Source: Reticulitermes speratus (taxonomy: Eukaryota; Arthropoda; Insecta; Blattodea; Rhinotermitidae). From it: DNA of 64,000 nucleotides. Below are positions 55,018 through 64,000 of the stretch, in pieces. The stretch lies in assembly GCA_021186555.1 (NCBI GenBank), contig JAJKFL010000010.1, positions 19,350,086-19,414,085 of the forward strand, given 5' to 3'. A model generated the notes under the pieces. That model was not told the DNA's origin, searched no databases, and worked only from the letters and a program-made list of their open reading frames with translations. Positions within the stretch are counted from its first letter, which is position 1, and every line of letters starts with the position of its first letter. Both the position numbers and the translations under genes were made by a program.

Positions 55018-58000
55018 ATGTTTGGGAAAAGGAAAGCTGAAGATAATAGTGAAGAATCTGGTAACAAGCAATCTAAAATCGATAAAAAAGACCGGACCGA
55101 AGATATCAAAGTGAAGGAAGAAGAAAACGGTGAGACAGAGTCGCCTGTTTCTTCAACGAACAATGACAATGAGAACGGAAGCCAGGATGGATTTGCTTCA
55201 GCCGGTACTTGTGACAGAAAAGACGACAGAGATGTGGCAAGTTCAACACAGTTATATGAGTTCATGCATTGTGCTAGTTGTAGTACTTCTTTAAAAGAAG
55301 TTTATTCTTGGATACTTTTTTTTATTAATCAGGTTGCAGGTTTTTGACTCCTCAGTTACCACTTCCAGTGGTGTTGTCATTAATGAATGTGCCCAAGTTC
55401 TACGAAGCATATCTCGTATGTTTAACGTTTATACAATGAATTAAATGTACAATAATTTTTCTGTAATGTTCCAAATATTGCATCGATTAATGTACGACCC
55501 ATGTAAATACAGCAAAATTTTGTACTGCTGTGGCTGCAAGTTGCACTCCATTTTATTGTAAGAACCGTGTCAATTTTAATGTGTAGTATCAAGGTGTTTG
55601 TGGTGTGTTTACACACCGCAGTATATTATTGAACGTGTTCTAAGTAAATACTGACATCAAAATTACGTTATTTGCATTAGGTTAGAGCTTAATGCAGTCG
55701 TGATTTATATTCAGAAGGTTCTAGGTACGAATTAAAGCCTGGAGATCGGCCATCCTGACAGGCTTTCATTGCCCACCTCCAGGCCATGCTGGAATCATAT
55801 CTTTTAATAGGCCCCAGCCAATTCTGAATCTTTCTCAATTCATCATTTATAATCATTTTTCAGTGTAATTCAAGAAACAGTAGAATTACGCTAATGTGAA
55901 ATAATACCGACTTTGTTGCAGTTACTGGTGGGAAGCATTCAGTTGAAAGGTATGTTATCCTTTTCATATAGCAGATAATTGTCTATGAAGGTATTAAAGT
56001 GATGAAAATTATTTATGATGAAATGATGCAATGGACATGTTACTGTGGTGTAAGACACATGAAATTGCATTGACTTTAATTCATTGTGTTCAGAGCAGAT
56101 GGACATCTGATATGTTTGTAGAATTATATTATCTTTCAGTGTAGAATAATCCTGCATACTTCTGAACTGATATATATTGTTTCTTTGTGTAGTGTATTTT
56201 ACTCATTCATGCTTACATTTTAGCTGTAGAGGGATTAGTAAAGGTACAGTTGCCCCTGTTCTTAATTAAGCACTATGCCATAAGGGCATATGGTGGAGTG
56301 GATGTGTGGCTCCATGTATTTCTATATTGGCTCTAAATTGAGATATGTTAGTTTTTAACATACTAATGTAGTGCTGATCAGTATTTTACTCTATAGTAGT
56401 TCTGTTAGATTTAAAAATTGGCCATTAAATGAGTGGTTAGTTTCATACCTTGGTGTCTTTACCTCCAGAACAAGAGCCCCTGGTTCCTATTGGATAGCAA
56501 GCTGGCTGGGTTTCAGAGCTGGTCTGGACACTATGCAGCAAAGAAAGTCTGCTGCCCCTACCAGTCCATCTGGTAGCTTAGACACTGCAGAATGTGACTG
56601 GTTGCTGGTTTAATTTGCAAGTAGAGCAACATCATATTACTTGCAGTATTATTAATTTACAGGTGGTCAGTGACAGGCCATTTTGGCATTTGTGCATATA
56701 TAGTGGCATATAATGGGAATAAAGGTACAGCTATACTCATTCTTGTCCTCAGCACTACTGTATTTGGGAATTATATTGATTTAGAAAGTTTTTGCTGTAT
56801 AAATTGCTGTGTCTTTAGAATCTGCTATATACTCAATACATGTTAGCGTTTACTTCTTCAGAATCTTTACATAGACCTCCATATCTTGAGATGAGTACCA
56901 TATATCATCTGATAATGATGAAAATGCAGGTGTAACTTGATACAAATGGCTTTTCCATTCCTGGAAAATTACCAGTAACATGAAAATGCATGAGGCAGAT
57001 AACATTTTTCCACATTTTCAGTTTTAACAGTAAAGGTGCCAGTACTGATTACATTGATCTTCTTTACATAGCATGTCATTTAGTATTGCTACCCACAGTA
57101 AGTGTTCCTGGTGGTAGACACAAAAACTTCTCTTTCAGTGTCCAGAAATACGTAAGTCTTTCTTAGTAGTTAGAGTAGCAGTTCTATCACAACATTTGCA
57201 AAGAAAGGAAAAAGTATTTGCATATACAGTGTGGAGACTAGTATTCAGAGGGTTTAAAAGGGAAGTTATATTCTTGAATAAATATTTCTCTGTTGTAAAT
57301 CTGGTAATTGGGATCATCTGTTGGTTATTCATGAGTGAAGTGACATCATAATAACACAGAAAAGGCATTTAAGTACGTCTGTATAGTATTACTGATCCAT
57401 GCAAGACTCTTAGTGGCAGAGAAAAATATCTGATCTCTGAAATGAGTCAGAGCAAGGTGTGGAATGAACTTCTTAGAAGAAGGATGTGGCATGTAAATAG
57501 GGTGTGTTATAAGAACACACACAAACAAACGTACAAACACGTAATCCACATATGTGCAAATTGAGTCTGTCTTCATTAATGGCATATTTCACTTCACATT
57601 CACTGTGTTGAACTGTGTGCATTGCACTATAGTTCACACTTTATCACCTGCATAAATTAAATTTGCAGGCCCAGAATATCCACCCCTCTTGCAGCTACTG
57701 TTACGAAATTCATTCTTGACCAGTAGCACTTTTCTTATGGGTCATGCGTCTGGGGCATGAAGTCGACTAGTGCCAGTGACTGGAGCTGTAACTCCATTTC
57801 CTCATACGCCTTCATGGCATGGTGTGTACTTAAGCACAGGGACTGTTGTACCTTCACCTTTACAGAATGTAAGAAGTTCGTGTTTCTTGTCAGCAGAGAG
57901 TTAAAGGTCCAGATGACTGTGGAATGTTCCTGATATGTGGAGGGACCAACTGGGATCTCACAGGCCGGAAAAATGTTCCCAAAGGTATGCACTGTGTAGT

Positions 58001-61000
58001 TAGTCAAAGTTTCTTTATGATTGCCATGTCACCATGTGCAGTGTTATATTATTGAAGCTGTTCTCAGAGTTTGCTCTTTAAATGCCAGTATGTGTGTTGC
58101 TCATTTTAGCTATGTTCTCTGTAATAAGATTATTGACAGATGCATTGCCTTCTTTTAACTCGTTGGCTGTGGGGCTAGACATTTAAATCTTAGTACACCT
58201 TTATGTAAAACATGAATATTTTATGAAAAAAAGGATAACATTATGATATACACAGCATTTTGTAGACAAAAGACTGAGTTTGTATGACATGTCTCAAAAA
58301 ATGCAATAAATATATAACTAACTCCATGGAGCAGAGTCCTTCTTGAGAAGCCAGCAGGTCATCAGCTAGTCAAGAAATTCCCCACATTTTATGGAACCCG
58401 AAGGTTCATTACCGCATTCACAAGAGCCCGCCACCTGTCCCTATCCTGAGCCATATGCAATAAATATATTGGTTGACTAAATGTATGAAGTATATTTTTC
58501 GGGTGGTAGCGGTACCTGCATCCTGTATGTCGGACGGATGCTGGCTAAAGATTAAGAGGATGAAATTATGGCAGTTGTTTACCAGAGTGATTTGTGGTGG
58601 ACAAATTGGCATTGGGACAGATTTTTCTCCGAGCACTGAAGTTCCCCATGCCAGTATTGTTCCACAAATGCTTCATACCCATTTATTCATCAGTCACGAC
58701 ACTATATAATCTCAGCAGTTTACAGCATCATTAAATAACACAGTTCACCAAAGTGATAATTGTTCTTTATCAAGGCCATACCAGCTGCAGATTTTTGTTG
58801 GTCAATTGGGATAAAATAGACACTGATTATCATTTTCTGCACAATAAATAAATGAAACTAACTCTCAGGTAGTAGAATACAAAGGTTCAAGATATTCAGT
58901 AATAAAACCCAACAACTGGACATGATCATAGGCCAGTTACATCTACCTCCCATCCTCATAAGGTCTTACTGGCCACTTACCAAAATGTTACTCCATCAGA
59001 TGTCTTTTTAACTCCAGGTAGGTGCAAATATGTTGAATAAGTAGTCACAATTAGCCTTCAAGAACAGTCCTTAAAATATTTTAAGGAAGGGTTCTGTGTA
59101 GTGAAACCTTTACCATTCACATCAAATCAGAGCATAAAAAATAAACATTATCTTTATAATGTCACATTATTTCCATTTTGTATGGGACAGTGTATGAAAG
59201 GTGTACAGGCTGTTCTCTCTTTTTACACACTTTAGTTATGAACTTTATGCCACCTCTTCTCTCATCATGTTGTCTTTCAGTACTTGTTTAAACTGTCTGG
59301 CTCTGGGTCATCCTCTAGCTCCCTTTCTTTTAAACTTTAATTCCAGTGCACCCAGTATCCTTGTGTTTTTTGCCCTCCCCCCCCCCCTCCTGCTGAAATT
59401 ATCATTTTCTAAATCTGGTAACAAATTCTGGACTCTAAGATGTGTAAAATATGTATTTCTGATTTTGTTAAATCTTATTTTCTCAACAATACGGTAAGGG
59501 TGAAAGTAAAGTTTGTGTGTGCACACCATGGAGATATATGGTGGAATGGAGGTATAGCTCCACTCATTCTTCATGTCAGCACTGAATGGGTGTCAGTGAT
59601 CAGCTTCACATCCTGGCCTCTTCACCGCCAGGGAAGGTGAGCCAGTATTACTGAATATGAGGTTGACGGGTCCCAGAGCCAGTCTTGGCATTCTGGAGAC
59701 GAGAGAAATCTCGTGCCTCTGCCGGGAATTGAGACCATGATTTCTCAGACATTTAGCCCCTAACCTAGTCACTATACCACCTACACTATTCTAGCTCTCA
59801 TTTTCTCCTCAGTTCTTTCCCAAAATGTTATATCAGTTGCTTGGATTTTGCTGTTGTTTCTTTTTGTGAGTGTCCATATTTGGTTTTAATTTTAGAATCT
59901 GTTATATGTATGTGTATGTACATATACAACCACCATACAAATAGAGCTGGGATAGCATAGTCAGTATACTGACGAGGGTAGAGGCTGGATGACCAAGGAA
60001 TTGTGGTTTGATTCTCAGAAGAGGCAAGAAAGTTTTTCTTCTATGCAGTGTCTAGACCAGCTTTGGGGCCCACCCAACCTCTTATCCAATGGGTACTGGG
60101 GGGGGGGGGGCTTTCTACAGAGGTAAAGAAGTTGGGGTTTGAAGCCAACTCCCATTTCTATCAAGTGCCAAGATTAAGCATGAGTAAAACTCACCTCCAT
60201 TTGTGCATATGCTTTTATTTTATGCAGAGCGACAGCTTTACGTTTACTTTTAAGTGAAGTTCCTCCTCATGTAGTTTTGTCTTGTCAGGTCCCAATATTT
60301 TCTTTAGCACTCTGTTCTTGAATAGTGTGAGTGTCTGGTCGTCTGTCAGTGTCAGAGACAAAGGTTTATTTCGATACATTTTTAGACAGCAAATGGGAAG
60401 ACAAAATATATTGAATCTAATGATAGCAATCATTTCCTGAATTTATCTGCTCTTAAGTGCTTCATGAATTCATTTTTAATTCATTAGTATCATTCTCAGA
60501 TGTTTAAACTTTACTGTTGTGTAGACTCATCCGATTAACTGCCCAAGCATTTGTTCAATTACTGAAGCAGTGCTTAGGAATTTGTTGTGGAATAGTCACA
60601 CACTTACTGCGTGCATTAAATCACCATTCATTACAGTAAAACTCTACATTATATTCTTTCATGTACATAATTTAGTTTGAGCTGTGTGTATATTTCAGGA
60701 GTTATGTGTGCCTTTTTCCATGTTTAAATTTTTTTTTCCCAATGGCTCGACAGCCCCTTGGGGGCCTAGGCCACCTCATTTTTCGAGGCTTCACGATCAC
60801 ACACTTTTTAGACACACCACACTTGGTAGGACTCCTCTGGACGATGGACCAACTCATTACAGAGACCTCTACCTGACAACACACAACACTCACAAGAGAC
60901 AGACATCCATGCCCTAGGCGGGATTGGAACCCACAATCCCAGCAAGCGAGCGGCTGTAGACCCACACCTTAGACCGCGCGGCCACTGGGATCGGCTCATG

Positions 61001-61770
61001 TTTAAATATAATAAATATAATTAGAGTATTAATATCTTAAATTTCCCAGTAATATTAGTTGGCCACTCTTTACACTTTATTGGGTATTGTTTTGTGTCTT
61101 AATTTTCATACATTATTGTTATCAGGGACAAAGGGAGCAACTGGACGCAATCTGTGGTCCCCACATCGCTTCACCCCACTTAATGGTGTGAGAGTAAAAC
61201 TTGTTGCATCTGGAAGCAATAGTGTTCACAGTATTATTGTAACAGAGGAAGGGAGGGCCATGAGTTTAGGTAAGATTTGGCAGCCTCTTTCAAATTGAAT
61301 ACACTTAACTCTGGTTTTTACTTGATTCTGTTTGTACAGAGAAATAATTGTGAAATCTAATGCAATGTTCTTCGTATTTTGTCAGCAGTGGAGTAAAGAA
61401 GACAATTTCAGCATATTTTACTAATATGTTATTAACATATAACATAAATTATATAGTTGTATAATTTAATTTCCTTTTTTATTAAGTCTGTGATGAATAT
61501 TTAAATGGTCACTCTAACACAGTAGAAAGATGAATCACATGAATTGGATTCTTAAGTAACTGGATATATCTATATTTTCTAACTATAGTTTCCAGTAGTG
61601 TAAACATATTAGTATCAATGAATTTTTTACTTTACAAGGTCGTAATGAAAAGGGGCAACTTGGTGTTGGTGACACAAAGCGTCGAGATGTACCGACTGTG
61701 ATTGAGGCTCTGAAAGATCACAGTGTTGTTGGAGCAGCTTGTGGGAAGAACCATACTCTTATTCTGACAG
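55018..61770 (+). CDS. RCC2: RCC2 (TD-60), RCC1-repeat protein, 5' part
   Basis: Exons found: 55018 to 55204 (or 55129; both donors give the right phase), a 28-nt microexon 55922-55949, 57899-57984, 61126-61269 and 61639-61770. The gene continues past the window. The acidic/basic N-terminus ([20 protein letters not shown]) leads into [47 protein letters not shown] and the RCC1-type repeat [17 protein letters not shown], then [12 protein letters not shown]. These match human RCC2 in order. RCC2 is a seven-bladed propeller protein that helps the chromosomal passenger complex, Rac/Arf signalling and integrin traffic; those roles are inferred. The microexon is supported because it alone joins exon 1 to 57899 in frame. 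The acceptor before 57899 uses the last AG of a CAGCAGAG run. The conserved SWG before GRNEKG reads SLG here. Confidence 0.88.
56226..56610 (-). repeat. SINE family E copy, inverted (RCC2 intron)
   Basis: On the minus strand the body reads TGCTGCATAGTGTCCAGACC and CTTGCTATCCAATAGGAACC. The 3' end (TATGGCATAGTGCTTAATTA) lies at 56250-56290. The head is diverged. Another partial inverted copy is near 56705-56765. Confidence 0.55.
57770..57868 (+). repeat. SINE family E 3' fragment
   Basis: GCCTTCATGGCATGGTGTGT followed by ACTTAAGCACAGGGACTG and CCTTCACC is the family's 3' end. It stops 31 bases before RCC2 exon 3 (57899) and may supply part of that acceptor's upstream sequence. Confidence 0.55.
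58318..58455 (-). repeat. LINE 3'-end relic
   Basis: The minus strand encodes [20 protein letters not shown], a stop, then NVGNFLTS and a stop, followed by CTGGCTTCTCAAGAAGGAC. It is the same LINE family as 25429-25640 and better preserved. Confidence 0.7.
58588..58695 (+). repeat. SINE family D fragment
   Basis: ATTTGTGGTGGACAAATTGG and CATTGGGACAGATTTTTC match the body of the copy at 14376. Head and tail are missing. Confidence 0.55.
59506..59800 (-). repeat. SINE family E copy, inverted
   Basis: On the minus strand the A-box region is GGTGGTATAGTGACTAGG and the B-box region ATGGTCTCAATTCCCGGC. The 3' end reads GGAGCTATACCTCCATTCC and CACAAACTTTACTTTCACC. It is nearly full length. Confidence 0.65.
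59945..60256 (+). repeat. SINE family E copy
   Basis: The head (GATAGCATAGTCAGTATACTG; B box TGGTTTGATTCTCAG) is followed by CAGTGTCTAGACCAGC, an internal run of about 12 G (60098-60110) and a 3' end rich in CTTTACGTTTACTTTT. Confidence 0.7.
60735..60993 (-). repeat. SINE family B copy, inverted
   Basis: On the minus strand it starts GATCCCAGTGGCCGCGCGG, with B box GTGGGTTCCAATCCCGCC, and ends AAGGGGCTGTCGAGCC. It matches the copy at 9888 along its length. It lies in the RCC2 intron before exon 61126. Confidence 0.88.
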
Positions 61771-62047
61771 GTAAGTGTTTTGAGTTTGGTTACCTCACGG
61801 CATGGGTTGTGTGGTACATCGGTTTCATAAGAGCGACCTGCTGTCCACGCTAGCACTGTTTGTATTTCAATCCTTTTTAGCGCCTGGGACTTGTTTGTGT
61901 CCGGGTTTTTACCTCCGTTTTTCTAGTTGTTAATGTTGTCATCATTCTTTGTCCCATTTGATTTCTTCATATGAATGTGTAGACGATATTTTGAGTGGTG
62001 TTTTGTAAAAGGTCACATACATTTGAATGATTTGCCACATTACAATG

Positions 62048-62472
62048 TAAAAGGCTAGTGGTTAGCGTGCTCGCCACTGGACCCAAGGTTCGCGGGTTCG
62101 ATCTCGGCCGAGGGCGATGGATTTTTATGGGTGATAAAAATCCGGAGCACCACTTCCTTCGGAGGGGAAGTAAAGCCGTTGGTCCCATGTCGTAGATTTA
62201 CGGCATGTAAAAGAACCTTACGGCATGAATAGAACTAGTAGTGTCCGTAAGCAAAATTCAAAGTGGCCATTTCTCACCCAAGTCTCCTGACTGCCTGCCA
62301 GATGGCTCTGGCAGTCTCATCAGGATCGAGCAAAAACTTGTGCGGGCAGTGAGCCGGTCACTCACTACAGAATGCACACTTACCGACCAGGAAACCTTCG
62401 GGATGAAATCCCAAAAAGAAGGAGGCTGTTGCCCACCCCGGGCTGTAACACCATGGAAGAAGAAGAAGATCT
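62048..62472 (+). repeat. SINE family C copy, 5'-truncated
   Basis: The copy starts at CTAGTGGTTAGCGTGC, about 13 bases into the family head. The B box is GCGGGTTCGATCTCGGCC and the body ACTTCCTTCGGAGGGGAAG; it ends in GAAGAAGAAGAAG. The 3' part carries a block not seen at 11952 (GTGCGGGCAGTGAGCCGG). Confidence 0.85.
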
Positions 62473-62540
62473 GTAAAATATATATTTCTGATTTTGTTAA
62501 ATCTTATTTTATCAAAAATACGGTAAGTGTGAAGGGGGGG
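62473..62540 (+). repeat. Fragment shared with 59440-59505
   Basis: TGTAAAATATATATTTCTG, ATTTTGTTAAATCTTATTTT and ATACGGTAAG recur in both places, here after a SINE C tail and at 59440 before an inverted SINE E. It ends here in a run of about 12 G. Confidence 0.75.
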
Positions 62541-62722
62541 GGGGGGGAGTTATATCATATTTAACCCAAATACATGGCAAGAATGTTTTCCTAATTTATC
62601 TGAAAAACAGAGGCTTGCCTTATAATTACACACAAAGCTAAATGCTTTCTGTGTAGTTATTTTCCTCATAATTCCAGATTGTGGAGGGCTGTCACCATAT
62701 ATTCAAATTAATAGAGTAGTTT

Positions 62723-64000
62723 TATTTGTATCTCCTAAAGGTAGAGCTGTCCCATTACATGTCCAGCAGGTTCATATTTGTATCTCCTAAAGGTAGAGCT
62801 GTCCCATTACATGTCCAGCAGGTTCATATTTGTATCTCCTAAAGGTAGAGCTGTCCCATTACATGTCCAGCAGGTTCATATTTGTATCTCCTAAAGGTAG
62901 AGCTGTCCCATTACATGTCCAGCAGGTTCATATTTGTATCTCCTAAAGGTAGAGCTGTCCCATTACATGTCCAGCAGGTTCATATTTGTATCTCCTAAAG
63001 GTAGAGCTGTCCCATTACATGTCCAGCAGGTTCATATTTGTATCTCCTAAAGGTAGAGCTGTCCCATTACATGTCCAGCAGGTTCATATTTGTATCTCCT
63101 AAAGGTAGAGCTGTCCCATTACATGTCCAGCAGGTTCATATTTGTATCTCCTAAAGGTAGAGCTGTCCCATTACATGTCCAGCAGGTTCATATTTGTATC
63201 TCCTAAAGGTAGAGCTGTCCCATTACATGTCCAGCAGGTTCATATTTGTATCTCCTAAAGGTAGAGCTGTCCCATTACATGTCCAGCAGGTTCATATTTG
63301 TATCTCCTAAAGGTAGAGCTGTCCCATTACATGTCCAGCAGGTTCATATTTGTATCTCCTAAAGGTAGAGCTGTCCCATTACATGTCCAGCAGGTTCATA
63401 TTTGTATCTCCTAAAGGTAGAGCTGTCCCACTACATGTCCAGCAGGTTCATATTTGTATCTCCTAAAGGTAGAGCTGTCCCATTACATGTCCAGCAGGTT
63501 CATATTTGTATCTCCTAAAGGTAGAGCTGTCCCATTACATGTCCAGCAGGTTCATATTTGTATCTCCTAAAGGTAGAGCTGTCCCATTACATGTCCAGCA
63601 GGTTCATATTTGTATCTCCTAAAGGTAGAGCTGTCCCATTACATGTCCAGCAGGTTCATATTTGTATCTCCTAAAGGTAGAGCTGTCCCATTACATGTCC
63701 AGCAGGTTCATATTTGTATCTCCTAAAGGTAGAGCTGTCCCATTACATGTCCAGCAGGTTCATATTTGTATCTCCTAAAGGTAGAGCTGTCCCATTACAT
63801 GTCCAGCAGGTTCATATTTGTATCTCCTAAAGGTAGAGCTGTCCCATTACATGTCCAGCAGGTTCATATTTGTATCTCCTAAAGGTAGAGCTGTCCCATT
63901 ACATGTCCAGCAGGTTCATATTTGTATCTCCTAAAGGTAGAGCTGTCCCATTACATGTCCAGCAGGTTCATATTTGTATCTCCTAAAGGTAGAGCTGTCC
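62723..64000. repeat. 52-bp satellite array, running off the window
   Basis: The unit TTCATATTTGTATCTCC-TAAAGGTAGAGCTGTCCC-ATTACATGTCCAGCAGG (52 bases) repeats about 24.6 times from 62723 to the end. Units from 62771 on look identical except a T-to-C change at 63431; the first partial unit differs slightly. Because 52 is not a multiple of 3, no frame stays open. It lies downstream of the last visible RCC2 exon, presumably in an intron. Confidence 0.98.

Noticed and set aside
62723..64000. CRISPR-like array of direct repeats
   Set aside because: Units are head-to-tail without spacers, and the sequence is eukaryotic nuclear DNA. It is a satellite.

Overview
The window is nuclear DNA of an animal, most likely an insect with a large, transposon-rich genome. 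A cockroach, termite or other polyneopteran is my inference. The genes have many introns with GT-AG borders, and most of the remaining DNA is tRNA-derived SINEs, non-LTR retrotransposon stubs, Tc1/mariner and pogo/Tigger relics, foldback elements and hammerhead-bearing Penelope-type repeats. There are no operons and no intact viral genes.

Layout, left to right. A CDCA3/TOME-1-like mitotic gene lies at 1086-7036 (+). After a repeat-rich gap of about 6 kb comes RBM48 (13053-19608, minus), a minor-spliceosome RRM protein whose five coding exons I could join in frame to 291 aa. A repeat-rich spacer then leads to DCAKD (22173-28795, +), a dephospho-CoA kinase of 239 aa in five exons. An unassigned multi-exon gene with a 45-bp coding repeat and a TATA/CRE promoter lies at 32309-34739 (minus). 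It is head-to-head with a truncated eIF3c copy (35873-39816, +) that carries an in-frame stop. ZC3H10 (48728-54443, minus) encodes three CCCH zinc fingers in seven exons and has a one-base frameshift. RCC2 (55018 to past 61770, +) shares a 574-bp head-to-head spacer with ZC3H10 and runs off the right edge. The window ends in a very uniform 52-bp satellite.

The main structural event is a segmental duplication of about 6.5 kb. Bases 24559-31106 reappear, nearly identical and in the same orientation, at 41636-48212. The second copy carries DCAKD exons 3-5 without exons 1-2. Its two coding deletions (-1 and -2) cancel, so the frame reopens. The roughly 10.5 kb between the copies holds the unassigned gene and the eIF3c fragment. 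The whole arrangement could be a real rearrangement or an assembly join, and read coverage would decide.

The genes are unrelated housekeeping genes (cell cycle, splicing, CoA synthesis, translation, RNA binding, chromatin) and show no shared pathway. The most unusual non-genic signal is a set of five hammerhead-ribozyme-like motifs. Two of them are good matches inside Penelope-type long repeats, one of which was later split by a SINE with a 14-bp target duplication.
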